From an uncultured Roseburia sp. (GTDB lineage: Bacteria > Bacillota > Clostridia > Lachnospirales > Lachnospiraceae): a DNA stretch of 64,000 nucleotides. A program made the position numbers and the translations under genes. The notes below the pieces were generated by a model. The model had not been told where the DNA came from. It saw nothing but the letters and a program-made list of their open reading frames with translations, and did not search any database. The stretch lies in assembly GCA_945787015.1 (NCBI GenBank), contig CALZGM010000008.1, positions 1-64,000 of the forward strand, given 5' to 3'. Shown in pieces: positions 7,565 through 16,568 of the stretch (position 1 is its first letter; each line of letters starts with the position of its first letter).

Positions 7565-9691
7565 ATGATGAATAAAGAAACTTTTTTAACGAAATACTCA
7601 AGTCACTTAAATGAAAACCAGCTCAAAGCAGTCCAGGCGATTCATGGACCGGTGCTGATGCTGGCGGTTCCGGGAAGTGGGAAGACGACAGTGCTTGTAA
7701 ATCGGCTGGGATATATGGTGTTTTGCGAGGGGATTTCTCCGGAGAACATATTGACGCTGACCTATACCGTTGCAGCAACAAATGACATGGCGCATCGATT
7801 TGCTACTGTTTTTGGTGAGGAATACAGCAATCTGTTGGAATTTCGTACCATTAACGGAATTTGTGCAAAGGTCATACAGCGTTATGCACAGATGATTGGA
7901 AAATCGGCATTTGAACTTGTGACGGATGAAAAGGTAACCGGTAAGATTTTGACGGAGATATTGGTGAAGAATTTGCCGGAATATCCGACAGAGAGTGATG
8001 TGAAAGGCGCAAAGACACTCATTACCTATTGTAAAAATATGCTTCTTTCTGAGGACGAGATCAGAGAGAAGGGGGAGCAGGAAGGCATTCCGCTTTTGGA
8101 TATTTATAGTGAATATAATAAATATCTGAGAGACAATCATTGGATGGATTATGACGACCAGATGATTTATGCATACAGGCTTTTGAAAGGTTCGCCGGAG
8201 CTGCTTCGTTTTTACAAAGAGAAATACAAATACATTTGTGTGGATGAAGCACAGGATACTTCGAAGGTGCAGCATATCATCATTGGTCTTTTGGCTGGCG
8301 AAAATGGCAATTTATTTATGGTGGGCGATGAGGACCAGAGTATCTATGGGTTTCGGGCCGCATATCCGCAGGCACTGCTGAATTTTGAAAAGGACCATCC
8401 AAAGGCGCAGGTTCTTGTGATGGACCAGAACTATCGTTCCAATGCAAAAATCGTTTCAACCGCAGATTTGTTTATTCAGCATAATAAGGCAAGACATGAA
8501 AAGCATATGGTTGCCACCAGAGCAGCAGAAAAAGAGATTACTTATATTGAATTAAAGAGCAGGTCAAACCAGTACAGCTATCTTTCAAAGGTTGCGGCAG
8601 ATTGCAGCAGGGAAACAGCGGTGCTATACCGGGATAATGAAAGCGCGCTGCCTCTGATTGATTTGCTTGACAGGCAAAAGATTCCTTACCGGATAAAAAG
8701 TGTGGATATGGCTTTTTTTACGCATCGTGTGGTGATAGATGTTACGAATATCATGCGGTTTGCACTGGAACCATATAATACAGAACTGTTTATGCGAATT
8801 TATTTCAAGTGCCAAACCTATCTGAAAAAGAATCAGGCAGAACAGATGTGCCGCATCAGCCAGGAAAAAAAGATACCGGTGCTTGATGCTATAAATGAGA
8901 TGAGTGGCATGAACGGGATGGTAAAAGGAAAGTGTAAAACGTTCGCAACACATCTAAAAAATATGCAAAACGAGCCACCGGCAAAAGCATTGTTTCGTAT
9001 CGAAACACCGCTTGGATATGGTGAGTACTTGAAACGGAATAATATAGATGATAACAAGCTTTTTATTTTAAAGATGCTATCATACAATGAGGCGTCGATA
9101 GAAAGCTTTCTTGACAGACTCACCTATCTTTCGGAGATGCTAAAAAGCAGCAGACGGGATACGAATTGCTCGTTCATCCTGTCGACGATTCATTCCTCAA
9201 AAGGATTAGAGTATGACCGGGTATTTTTGATGGATGTTTGTGATGGCGTTTTTCCGAACAAGGTGATTCGTTCTGCTTCAGCAACACCGCTGGAGAAGAA
9301 CGAATTTGAAGAAGAGAGACGTTTATTTTACGTTGGCATGACAAGAGCAAAAAATGAGTTACATATTTTTAAATTGGCAGATACAGGTTCTTGCTTTATT
9401 AAAGAAATGCGGGTAATACAACCGAATCAGACGAGAGTAAAAGGCCTTATTTCTGATAGATATAAAAAGCCGGCAAAGCAAGTCAAGGAGATGACGCTTG
9501 CCAGTGATTTTGAACTGATTATCGGTGAGCGAGTTGTACAGAAAAAGTATGGCGCGGGTGTGGTTAGTGATGTTTTGTATGATGAGAACGGGAAAGTCAG
9601 CAGGTTTACGGTGACATTCGACTCCGGGGAAGAGAGAACCTTTGCGTTCCCGATTGCTTTTTCGAATGGAATGAAGCTGGAGATCGGCTGA
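7565..9691 (+). CDS. UvrD/Rep-family (PcrA-like) SF1 DNA helicase
   Basis: ATP-dependent SF1A DNA helicase of 708 aa, close in size to PcrA/UvrD. Motif Q/I is NQLKAVQAIHGPVLMLAVPGSGKTT (residues ~18-40, split here only for length), motif II is ICVDEAQDTSKVQ (~220), motif III GDEDQSIYGFR (~255), motif V TIHSSKGLEYDRVFL (~545) and motif VI EEERRLFYVGMTRAKNEL (~585). The tail after residue ~640 (GERVVQKKYGAGVV) is a PcrA-type C-terminal Tudor-like module that in PcrA binds RNA polymerase. It starts only 4 nt after the NERD gene. Codon use here is somewhat more GC-rich than in the two upstream genes, which hints that it has a different history and may be a local housekeeping-type gene. Confidence 0.85.
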   Translation: MMNKETFLTKYSSHLNENQLKAVQAIHGPVLMLAVPGSGKTTVLVNRLGYMVFCEGISPENILTLTYTVAATNDMAHRFATVFGEEYSNLLEFRTINGICAKVIQRYAQMIGKSAFELVTDEKVTGKILTEILVKNLPEYPTESDVKGAKTLITYCKNMLLSEDEIREKGEQEGIPLLDIYSEYNKYLRDNHWMDYDDQMIYAYRLLKGSPELLRFYKEKYKYICVDEAQDTSKVQHIIIGLLAGENGNLFMVGDEDQSIYGFRAAYPQALLNFEKDHPKAQVLVMDQNYRSNAKIVSTADLFIQHNKARHEKHMVATRAAEKEITYIELKSRSNQYSYLSKVAADCSRETAVLYRDNESALPLIDLLDRQKIPYRIKSVDMAFFTHRVVIDVTNIMRFALEPYNTELFMRIYFKCQTYLKKNQAEQMCRISQEKKIPVLDAINEMSGMNGMVKGKCKTFATHLKNMQNEPPAKALFRIETPLGYGEYLKRNNIDDNKLFILKMLSYNEASIESFLDRLTYLSEMLKSSRRDTNCSFILSTIHSSKGLEYDRVFLMDVCDGVFPNKVIRSASATPLEKNEFEEERRLFYVGMTRAKNELHIFKLADTGSCFIKEMRVIQPNQTRVKGLISDRYKKPAKQVKEMTLASDFELIIGERVVQKKYGAGVVSDVLYDENGKVSRFTVTFDSGEERTFAFPIAFSNGMKLEIG

Positions 9692-9727
9692 GAAGTGCCG
9701 GTGTTTTATGAGAAGATGGAGGCAAAA

Positions 9728-10045
9728 ATGTTTGAAATTTCAAAACAGGATTGGAAGCTATTTAAGGAGAAAGTGCCGCAATGGCAGGAGCATTATATGG
9801 AGAAGCTCACAAAGGAATATATAGAGCTATTGAGCGCACCGGGCTTGGCATCGGATCATTTCTGGGAGCTTGAAAAGAGAATCAAACAGGATAAAAAGCA
9901 TCCGGGTGTGCTTTTGGAAGTGCGTAAATCAGAGGCAATATGGGATATTGCTATGTTTGTGCGGGATGAAGTTATTACATTAAAGGATTTAGATGGTTTT
10001 AGTGAGGATTTGATTGACGCGGTAAAAAGGATTGTGGGGCGATAG
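9728..10045 (+). CDS. Small conserved protein of unknown function
   Basis: A 105-aa charged, helical protein. I choose ATG 9728 because GGAGG ends 5 nt before it; an in-frame GTG at 9695 has no ribosome site. The sequence MFEISKQDWKLFKEKV, the WQEHYMEKL helix and the end DLIDAVKRIVGR are of a kind often found in Lachnospiraceae genomes, but I know no function. No membrane segment, signal or metal motif is visible. It ends the helicase operon 33 nt before a terminator hairpin. Confidence 0.6.
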   Translation: MFEISKQDWKLFKEKVPQWQEHYMEKLTKEYIELLSAPGLASDHFWELEKRIKQDKKHPGVLLEVRKSEAIWDIAMFVRDEVITLKDLDGFSEDLIDAVKRIVGR

Positions 10046-10078
10046 GAAGCGGTAGCAAGTAAAAATATACGGATACAT

Positions 10079-10111
10079 AAACAGGATGTGTTAGCATGCA
10101 CATCCTGTTTT
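10079..10111 (+). terminator. Terminator of the helicase operon
   Basis: Twelve-base-pair stem AAACAGGATGTG / CACATCCTGTTT with an 8-nt loop; the right arm runs into a short TTTT. Symmetric A/T flanks could make it bidirectional. Confidence 0.75.
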
Positions 10112-10154
10112 GAATATTAGGGAAAGAAATTATTTATATTCGGAGCGTTATCTA

Positions 10155-10205
10155 TTGACAACGATATCCTTTCAGACTAAAATTAAATTACCTGATAGGT
10201 AATTT
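10155..10205 (+). promoter_or_regulatory. Promoter and palindromic operator of the HigA/ImmA gene
   Basis: A sigma-A promoter TTGACA (10155-10160), 17-bp spacer, TAAAAT (10178-10183). Immediately downstream, over the expected transcription start, lies a perfect palindrome: AAATTACCT (10185-10193), spacer GAT, AGGTAATTT (10197-10205). The position suits repression by the HTH protein encoded 27 nt further on. Confidence 0.85.
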
Positions 10206-10231
10206 TGATTAATGGGAGGTGAGCAAACATT

Positions 10232-11311
10232 ATGAGTAATTACATTGAATACAATGATACGATTGCGTTTCATCCGGGATATTATATCAAAGAAATTATT
10301 GATGAGAGTGGACTCACACAGGAAGATTTTGCAAAGAGACTTGATACGACTCCCAAAAATCTCAGCCTCTTAATCAGAGGTGAACAGAGTCTTTCCATTG
10401 ATATTGCAATGAAGCTATCAAGAATGATAGGAACGAGTGTTACCTATTGGCTTAATCTGCAGAATGCTTATGATGCTTTAATTGCAGAGTTTAAGTCTGA
10501 GGAAGAACTTGCCCAAGAGCGAAAGGTGTTTGAATATTTTGATTACAAATATTTCAGAGAGAATTTCGGGTTGCCGGATTTGCCGAGAAAAAAAGACGAG
10601 CAGATTAAGCGCGTTCGAGAATTCCTGAATGTGGCAACTCTTTCGGTATTTAAGAAAAGAGATATGGCTGTAAGCTTTAGAAGTGCAAATGAGAAACTGA
10701 CAGAGGCAAGTACGGTGAAAGCAAATGTAATGGTTCAGATTGCCACAAATAAAACATTAAAAACAGATGTTCCTAAGTTTAATAAGAAAAGGTTTGAAGA
10801 AGCCGCTGACTATGCTTTATCACTTACAAGAGAGCATGAAGAGTTTTATCCTTTGATTAAGAAAGCTTTTCTGGATGCCGGAGTAATGTTTGTTATTTTA
10901 CCAAATATCTCAGGTTCGAAAACGAATGGCGCCACTAAAAAAGTTGGTGATAATATTATGCTGATGGTAAATGACAGAAGATTGAATGCGGACTCGTTCT
11001 GGTTTACTCTTTTTCATGAAATAGGACATATCATCAATGGAGATTATGGTATTTCTTTCGAAAAGGAAACCGGAGAACAGGAAGATGCGGCGGATAGATA
11101 TGCAGAAGATAAATTGATACCACCGGATAAATACCAAGAGTTCTTAAAAAATAAGAAATATGATTTGCAGTCTATTATGACATTTGCAAATCAGATAGAG
11201 CGGGATCCCGGAATTGTTCTCGGCAGATTGCAAAAGGATGGAATCGTTGGGTTTGATGATTGGACGATGAAACCATTACGGCATAAATATAAAGTGAAAA
11301 CAGCCAACTAG
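10232..11311 (+). CDS. HigA-type HTH fused to ImmA/IrrE metallopeptidase
   Basis: A 359-aa two-domain regulator. Residues ~15-80 form an XRE/HigA antitoxin-type HTH (FHPGYYIKEIIDESGLTQEDFAKRL, then LLIRGEQSLSIDIAMKLSRM). Residues ~225-330 form an ImmA/IrrE zinc peptidase with the motif FHEIGH near residue 262 and a distal acidic EDAADRYAED. In this family the peptidase cleaves a repressor or antitoxin when activated. The ATG at 10232 is preceded by GGGAGGTG. A perfect palindrome overlies its promoter, so autorepression is likely. No toxin gene is adjacent: the next gene is a transporter lipoprotein. It therefore looks like a solitary regulator or an orphan of a toxin-antitoxin pair. Confidence 0.8.
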   Translation: MSNYIEYNDTIAFHPGYYIKEIIDESGLTQEDFAKRLDTTPKNLSLLIRGEQSLSIDIAMKLSRMIGTSVTYWLNLQNAYDALIAEFKSEEELAQERKVFEYFDYKYFRENFGLPDLPRKKDEQIKRVREFLNVATLSVFKKRDMAVSFRSANEKLTEASTVKANVMVQIATNKTLKTDVPKFNKKRFEEAADYALSLTREHEEFYPLIKKAFLDAGVMFVILPNISGSKTNGATKKVGDNIMLMVNDRRLNADSFWFTLFHEIGHIINGDYGISFEKETGEQEDAADRYAEDKLIPPDKYQEFLKNKKYDLQSIMTFANQIERDPGIVLGRLQKDGIVGFDDWTMKPLRHKYKVKTAN

Positions 11312-11395
11312 GGTATTTACTTACAGTAAAGCCTCTATTTGGTAATATTGTCCTAAAAAATATAATAAAACTTCCATTTTTCAACATTTTTCGTA

Positions 11396-11424
11396 TTGCA
11401 TTTCATATGTGATTTTGCTAAGAT
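11396..11424 (+). promoter_or_regulatory. Promoter of the BMP lipoprotein gene
   Basis: TTGCAT (11396-11401), 17-bp spacer, TAAGAT (11419-11424), 64 nt upstream of the ATG. I looked for a purine riboswitch in the leader and saw none. Confidence 0.65.
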
Positions 11425-11488
11425 TTTTCCATAATTGGCAAATTAGTCAATCATAAACAATTTAATTTATTAACAGAGGAGAAAAACA

Positions 11489-12751
11489 ATGAAAAAGATT
11501 ACTGCATTTGTACTTTCAGTTGTAATGGCATTTGGACTTGTAGCTTGTGGTTCTGGTTCAGAAAACAATGCTTCTAACAACGCGCAGGTTTCCACAGAGC
11601 AGGGAGCTGCTGATAATGGTAGCGCATCTGTAGAGACTGTTTCTAACATCAAGGCTGGATTTATTTTCCTTCATGATGAGAACTCTACTTATGACTTAAA
11701 CTTCATGAACGCAGCAAAAGAAGCTTGTGAGAAGGCTGGTATTGAGTACGAAATCAAGACAAACATTCCGGAAGGACAGGAATGTTACGAAGCTGCATGT
11801 GAACTTGCTGACAATGGATGTAATTTCATTTTTGCTGACAGTTTTGGTCATGAGGATTACATGATTGAAGCAGCAAAAGAGTACACAGACGTTCAGTTCT
11901 GTCATGCAACCGGAACAAAGGCTCATACTGAAGGCTTAGACAATTATCATAATGCATTTGCTTCTATCTACGAAGGCCGTTACCTTGCAGGTATCGCAGC
12001 TGGTATGAAGTTAAATGAGATGATTGCAGCTGGTAAGATTACTGCTGATCAGGCTAAGATGGGATATGTTGGTGCATTTACTTATGCAGAGGTTATTTCC
12101 GGATATACATCTTTCTTCCTTGGAGCAAAGAGTGTATGCCCAACAGTTACAATGGAAGTTACCTTTACAGGTTCTTGGTATGATGAGACTGCTGAGAAGG
12201 AAGGCGCAAACAAGCTTATCGAGAATGGTTGTGTATTAATCAGCCAGCATGCAGACTCTATGGGTGCTCCAACTGCTTGTGAAACTGCAGGTGTACCTAA
12301 CATTTCTTACAACGGAAGCACAGCAAGCGCATGCCCAAATACATTCATCGTATCTTCTAGAATTAACTGGGCTCCATATTTCGAGTACTGCTTTAACTGC
12401 ATGAACAACGGAACAGCAATCGCAACTGACTGGTCCGGTACAATTGAAACAGGTTCTGTAGTTCTTACCGATCTTGGTAGCGCTGCAGCAGAAGGAACAA
12501 AAGAAGCTATCGATGCTGCTTCAGCAGATATCGTTGCCGGAAACCTTCATGTATTTGATACAACAACATTTACTGTTGATGGTGCTGCTCTTACTTCTTA
12601 TATGGCTGACGTTGATACTGACGCTAATTACGAAGGAGATCATGAGGTTATTATCGACGGATACTTCAGCGAGTCTGGAGAAGGATTCCGTTCTGCACCT
12701 TACTTCAACTTAAATATCGATGGTATTTCTCTTCTTGATACAGCATTCTAA
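11489..12751 (+). CDS. BMP-family nucleoside-binding lipoprotein of ABC transporter
   Basis: Extracellular substrate-binding lipoprotein of the BMP/PnrA family, 420 aa, which captures nucleosides for the ABC transporter encoded downstream. The signal peptide starts MKKITAFVLSVVMAFG and is followed by the lipobox LVACG, with the modified Cys at residue ~20, then a Ser/Asn/Ala-rich linker. The mature domain begins IKAGFIFLHDENSTYDLNFM, the usual BMP opening. ATG 11489 follows AGAGGAGAAA. Codon use is strongly biased, as in highly expressed genes. A hairpin in the 161-nt gap to the ATPase gene probably lets this gene be expressed at a higher level than the membrane components. Confidence 0.9.
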   Translation: MKKITAFVLSVVMAFGLVACGSGSENNASNNAQVSTEQGAADNGSASVETVSNIKAGFIFLHDENSTYDLNFMNAAKEACEKAGIEYEIKTNIPEGQECYEAACELADNGCNFIFADSFGHEDYMIEAAKEYTDVQFCHATGTKAHTEGLDNYHNAFASIYEGRYLAGIAAGMKLNEMIAAGKITADQAKMGYVGAFTYAEVISGYTSFFLGAKSVCPTVTMEVTFTGSWYDETAEKEGANKLIENGCVLISQHADSMGAPTACETAGVPNISYNGSTASACPNTFIVSSRINWAPYFEYCFNCMNNGTAIATDWSGTIETGSVVLTDLGSAAAEGTKEAIDAASADIVAGNLHVFDTTTFTVDGAALTSYMADVDTDANYEGDHEVIIDGYFSESGEGFRSAPYFNLNIDGISLLDTAF

Positions 12752-12792
12752 TAAAAGCTGATTTGTCGGGAGAAAATATCAATGAAAAATTT

Positions 12793-12824
12793 TAGGGGAC
12801 GTTCAATTTACGTCCCCTACTTTT
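12793..12824 (+). terminator. Hairpin after BMP gene, likely partial terminator
   Basis: Ten-base-pair stem TAGGGGACGT (12793-12802) / ACGTCCCCTA (12810-12819) followed by cttttaaa. The T-run is short, so read-through into the ABC genes is plausible. Confidence 0.6.
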
Positions 12825-12835
12825 AAATGTGTGCC

Positions 12836-12863
12836 TTGCGGCACACGATTTACGTGGTATAAT
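12836..12863 (+). promoter_or_regulatory. Internal promoter before the ABC ATPase gene
   Basis: TTGCGG (12836-12841), 16-bp spacer, TATAAT (12858-12863). The -35 box lies inside a second perfect hairpin, GTGTGCC (12829-12835) / GGCACAC (12840-12846), which may be a regulator site or a structure that modulates this promoter. Confidence 0.6.
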
Positions 12864-12912
12864 AGAAATATGTCGCTTTTGACACAATTTATGAAACAAA
12901 GGAGAACAACCC

Positions 12913-14436
12913 ATGGAAAGCAAAGCTGCTGTAACCATGAAGAACATCACAAAGACGTTTGGTTCTGTGGTGGCAAATGAAAAGGTGAATCTTGAAATAA
13001 ATAAGGGTGAGATTCTTGCATTATTAGGAGAAAACGGTAGTGGAAAGACAACCCTTATGAATATGCTGTCCGGTATCTATTTCCCGGATGAAGGCCAGAT
13101 TTTTATCAATGGAAAAGAGGAAGTAATCGCTTCGCCAAAGGATGCGTATGAACTTGGAATTGGTATGGTTCATCAGCATTTCAAATTAGTAGATGTGCTT
13201 ACCGCTGCAGAAAATATTACGCTTGGACAGCAGGGCAAGCTTAATCTAAAAGAAACAACAGCAAAGATTAAAGAAATCTGTGATAAATATGGGTTTGATG
13301 TAGATCCAAATAAAAAAATCTACGACATGTCTGTATCAGAAAAGCAGACAGTTGAGATCGTAAAGGTATTATATCGCGGGGCTAATATTCTGATTTTGGA
13401 TGAGCCGACTGCAGTTCTTACTCCGCAGGAGACCGAAAAGCTGTTTCATGTAATGCGCAATATGAAAGAGGATGGCAAGGCAATTGTTATCATTACACAT
13501 AAGATGCATGAGGTGGAGGCTATTTCGGACCGAGTTGCTGTACTTCGTAAAGGACAGTATATCGGAGATATGATGACAAAGGATACCAATGCTGCAGAAA
13601 TGACCAATATGATGGTGGGCAGAACGGTTTCTTTGAATATCAAGCGTGAGAAGCCGGTTGATCCAAAACCTCGAATTAAAGTAGAACATTTGACAGTAAA
13701 GAGTGAAGAAGGAATCGTGAAATTAGATGATGTTTCTTTCACTGCAAACAGCGGAGAAATTCTTGGTATCGCCGGAATCTCCGGATGCGGACAGAAGGAG
13801 CTTTTAGAAGCAATTGCCGGGCTTCAGAAAGCTGAGAACGGAAGTGTAACCTTCATTTCCGATGAAAAGGCCACAGAGCTTCTCGGTATGGACCCAAGAA
13901 AAATTGCGGATATGGGTGTTACCCTTTCCTTTGTTCCTGAGGATCGTCTCGGAATGGGACTGGTTGGAAACATGGATTTGACAAATAACATGCTCCTTCG
14001 TTCTTTCCGAAAAGGAAAATCGTTCTTTGCAGATCGAAAAGCTCCAAAGGAATTGGCAGAAACGATTGTAGAGGATCTTGAGGTTGTTACTCCGGGAATC
14101 ACGACTCCGGTCAGACGTCTCTCCGGCGGTAATGTACAAAAGGTCCTTGTCGGAAGAGAAATTTCTTCTGCACCGACGGTGCTTCTTACCGCATATGCAG
14201 TAAGAGGTCTGGATATTAATTCTGCCTATACGATTTATGACCTAATCAATCAGCAGAAGGAAAAAGGTGTGGCAGTTATCTTCGTCGGAGAAGATTTGGA
14301 CGTGCTTTTAGAATTGTCAGACAGAATTCTGGTTCTGTGCGGAGGTAAGGTGAGCGGAATCGTTGATGGCCCGACTGCAGATAAGAATCAGGTGGGAATG
14401 ATGATGACACAGATAGGAGGACAAAATAATGGCTAA
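12913..14436 (+). CDS. Nucleoside ABC transporter ATP-binding protein (duplicated ABC domains)
   Basis: Cytoplasmic ATPase of a BMP-type nucleoside importer, 507 aa with two ABC domains. Domain 1 has a complete Walker A (GENGSGKTT, residue ~40), Walker B with ILILDEPTAVLTPQE (~160) and a signature written SVSEKQTVEI. Domain 2 (from ~260) has the degenerate P-loop GISGCGQKELLEAIAG and the signature RRLSGGNVQKVLVGRE. Its Walker B/D-loop reads LLTAYAVRGLD where relatives have a Pro-Thr-Arg-Gly-Leu-Asp stretch after an acidic or Gln residue. A degenerate second site is normal in this family. It overlaps the first permease gene by 8 nt. The upstream gene supplies the substrate-binding lipoprotein, and the two permeases follow. 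Confidence 0.9.
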   Translation: MESKAAVTMKNITKTFGSVVANEKVNLEINKGEILALLGENGSGKTTLMNMLSGIYFPDEGQIFINGKEEVIASPKDAYELGIGMVHQHFKLVDVLTAAENITLGQQGKLNLKETTAKIKEICDKYGFDVDPNKKIYDMSVSEKQTVEIVKVLYRGANILILDEPTAVLTPQETEKLFHVMRNMKEDGKAIVIITHKMHEVEAISDRVAVLRKGQYIGDMMTKDTNAAEMTNMMVGRTVSLNIKREKPVDPKPRIKVEHLTVKSEEGIVKLDDVSFTANSGEILGIAGISGCGQKELLEAIAGLQKAENGSVTFISDEKATELLGMDPRKIADMGVTLSFVPEDRLGMGLVGNMDLTNNMLLRSFRKGKSFFADRKAPKELAETIVEDLEVVTPGITTPVRRLSGGNVQKVLVGREISSAPTVLLTAYAVRGLDINSAYTIYDLINQQKEKGVAVIFVGEDLDVLLELSDRILVLCGGKVSGIVDGPTADKNQVGMMMTQIGGQNNG

Positions 14437-15541
14437 AACAGAGAATCGTGAGCCGTTTATACATATTTCAAAACGTGATGTCCTTCCGTGGTACAAATCC
14501 GTGGGCATCCGTGCAATCGCAATTATTGCTGCACTGATTGTGTGTGCAATTGTAACAATGGTTTTAACCGGAGACAATCCGATTTCGATTTATGCAGCAA
14601 TTTTTAAAGGGGCGTTCGGCTCCTCAAGAAAGACCTGGGTTACTTTACAGAATATGTCTATTTTGCTTTTGATTTCACTTGCGCTTACACCGGCATTTAA
14701 AATGCGTTTCTGGAATATCGGTGGAGAAGGGCAGGTGCTTATCGGAGGCCTTGCAGCGGCAGCTTGTATGATTTGTCTTGGAGGAAAGCTTCCTAATGCA
14801 GTTCTCATCCCGATTATGGTGGTAGCAAGTATTGCAGCAGGCGCTTTTTGGGCATTTATCCCGGCTTTCTTAAAAGCAAAGTGGAACACAAATGAGACAC
14901 TTTCCACCTTGATGATGAACTATATCGGGATTCAGCTTGTGGCATTTTTTACGGTAGTTTGGGAAGTGCCGAAGGGCTCAGGAAAGATTGGTATTATTAA
15001 CCAGAATGGCAATGAGGGCTGGCTACCTCAGATTGCAGGTTCTAAATATTTACTTACTATCATTGTTGCAGTCGTTGTAACCATTGCCATGTTTATTTAT
15101 TTAAATTACAGTAAGCATGGATATGAGCTTACCGTAGTCGGTGAGAGTGAACAGACTGCACGATATGTCGGAATTAAGGTGCCAAAGGTCATTATCCGTA
15201 CCATGCTTTTATCCGGTGCTATTTGCGGACTTGTCGGATTACTGCTGGTTGCAGGTATCAATCATACCATTACCACAACCATCACAGACGGACAGGGCTT
15301 TACCGCAGTTATGGTTTCCTGGATGGCTAAATTCAATCCGATTTTTATGATTTTTGCAAGCTTTTTGATTGTCTTCTTAAATCGTGGAGCCGGTGAGATT
15401 TCAACGGCTTTTGGACTGAATCATTCTTTTTCAGATATTTTAACCGGAATTATTTTATTCTTTATTATTGGATGTGAATTCTTTATTACCTATAAGATTA
15501 ACTTCCGTAAAAAGAACGGAAAGGAGGAGAAAGCATCATGA
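14429..15541 (+). CDS. Nucleoside ABC transporter permease, first subunit
   Basis: Inner-membrane permease of the BMP-type nucleoside importer, 370 aa. Around eight to ten hydrophobic helices are visible, beginning IRAIAIIAALIVCAIVTMVL. The family segment FKMRFWNIGGEGQVLIGG (residues ~90-110) and the cytoplasmic coupling loop ELTVVGESEQTARYVGI (~230-250), which contacts the ATPase, are well preserved. ATG 14429 follows TAGGAGGACAAAAT and overlaps the ATPase gene. It overlaps the second permease gene by 4 nt (ATGA), so the two subunits are translationally coupled. Confidence 0.9.
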   Translation: MAKTENREPFIHISKRDVLPWYKSVGIRAIAIIAALIVCAIVTMVLTGDNPISIYAAIFKGAFGSSRKTWVTLQNMSILLLISLALTPAFKMRFWNIGGEGQVLIGGLAAAACMICLGGKLPNAVLIPIMVVASIAAGAFWAFIPAFLKAKWNTNETLSTLMMNYIGIQLVAFFTVVWEVPKGSGKIGIINQNGNEGWLPQIAGSKYLLTIIVAVVVTIAMFIYLNYSKHGYELTVVGESEQTARYVGIKVPKVIIRTMLLSGAICGLVGLLLVAGINHTITTTITDGQGFTAVMVSWMAKFNPIFMIFASFLIVFLNRGAGEISTAFGLNHSFSDILTGIILFFIIGCEFFITYKINFRKKNGKEEKAS

Positions 15542-16530
15542 TAGATCTTGTTAGCTTTATCCCTCGTGCAGTCGTGCAGGGAATACCGCTTTTATATGGA
15601 TGTACTGGTGAGATTTTAACCGAAAAATCCGGAAACTTAAACTTGGGAATCCCCGGTGTTATGTATGTTGGAGCAATCAGTGGTGTTATTGGTTCCTTCT
15701 TTTATGAGCAGTCATGCGGCGGAAATATCAATGGCTTTTTCGCAATTGCGATTCCGATGCTTTGCTGTCTTATCGGTTCACTCCTGATGGGACTTTTATA
15801 TTGTTTCCTTACCGTCACATTACGGGCAAATCAGAATGTAACCGGTCTGGCCATGACCACCTTTGGTGTTGGTTTTGGTAACTTTTTCGGAGGTTCTCTG
15901 ATTAAGCTTTCCGGTAGTGAAGTGCCTTCCATTGCTCTTTCGGCTACGAGCAGTTGCTTTAGTAAGTCCCTTCCTTTTGCAGGAAAACTTGGAGCATTTG
16001 GAAAGCTGTTTTTATCCTATGGATTTTTGGCATACCTTGCAATTGTGATTGCACTTGTATGTTCTTATGTGATGAAAAAGACTCGTGTGGGACTGCACCT
16101 TCGCGCTGTGGGCGAGAGCCCGAATACTGCAGATGCGGCAGGAATTAACGTTATCCGATATAAATATGTATCAACCTGTCTGGGATGTATGATTGCCGGT
16201 CTTGGCGGACTTTACTACGTTATGGATTATGCCTGCGGCGTCTGGTCAAACGATGCATTCGGTGACCGTGGCTGGCTTGCAATCGCCCTTGTTATTTTTA
16301 CAATCTGGAGACCGAATGTAGGTATTTTCTCATCCATCCTGTTTGGCGGACTTTATATTTTGTATCTGTATATTCCGACAGGAATGGATCATATGGAATT
16401 AAAGGAAATCTATAAGATGATTCCTTATGTGGTTACGTTGATAGTTCTTATTCTGACCAGTATGAGGAATAAGAGAGAAAACCAGCCGCCTGAAAGTCTG
16501 GGACTTGGCTATTTCCGAGAGGAAAGATAA
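15538..16530 (+). CDS. Nucleoside ABC transporter permease, second subunit
   Basis: Second membrane subunit of the importer, 330 aa. It begins with the family stretch PLLYGCTGEILTEKSGNLNLGIPG and has eight or so membrane helices. The coupling loop is LHLRAVGESPNTADAAGI (residues ~185-200). ATG 15538 overlaps the stop of the first permease and is preceded by AAAGGAGGAG. The phosphoribosyltransferase gene follows 38 nt later with its own ribosome site, which links uptake directly to purine salvage. Confidence 0.9.
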   Translation: MIDLVSFIPRAVVQGIPLLYGCTGEILTEKSGNLNLGIPGVMYVGAISGVIGSFFYEQSCGGNINGFFAIAIPMLCCLIGSLLMGLLYCFLTVTLRANQNVTGLAMTTFGVGFGNFFGGSLIKLSGSEVPSIALSATSSCFSKSLPFAGKLGAFGKLFLSYGFLAYLAIVIALVCSYVMKKTRVGLHLRAVGESPNTADAAGINVIRYKYVSTCLGCMIAGLGGLYYVMDYACGVWSNDAFGDRGWLAIALVIFTIWRPNVGIFSSILFGGLYILYLYIPTGMDHMELKEIYKMIPYVVTLIVLILTSMRNKRENQPPESLGLGYFREER

Positions 16531-16568
16531 ATCATTTTGACGAATAAAAGTAGGAGAAGGTATAAATT

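Noticed and set aside
7607..8275. Long minus-strand open frame (222 codons)
   Set aside because: It is antisense to the UvrD helicase motifs, has a Cys/His/Ile-rich shadow composition and lacks a ribosome site.
11312..11488. Purine riboswitch before the nucleoside transporter
   Set aside because: No conserved purine-aptamer core was found, either here or before xpt.
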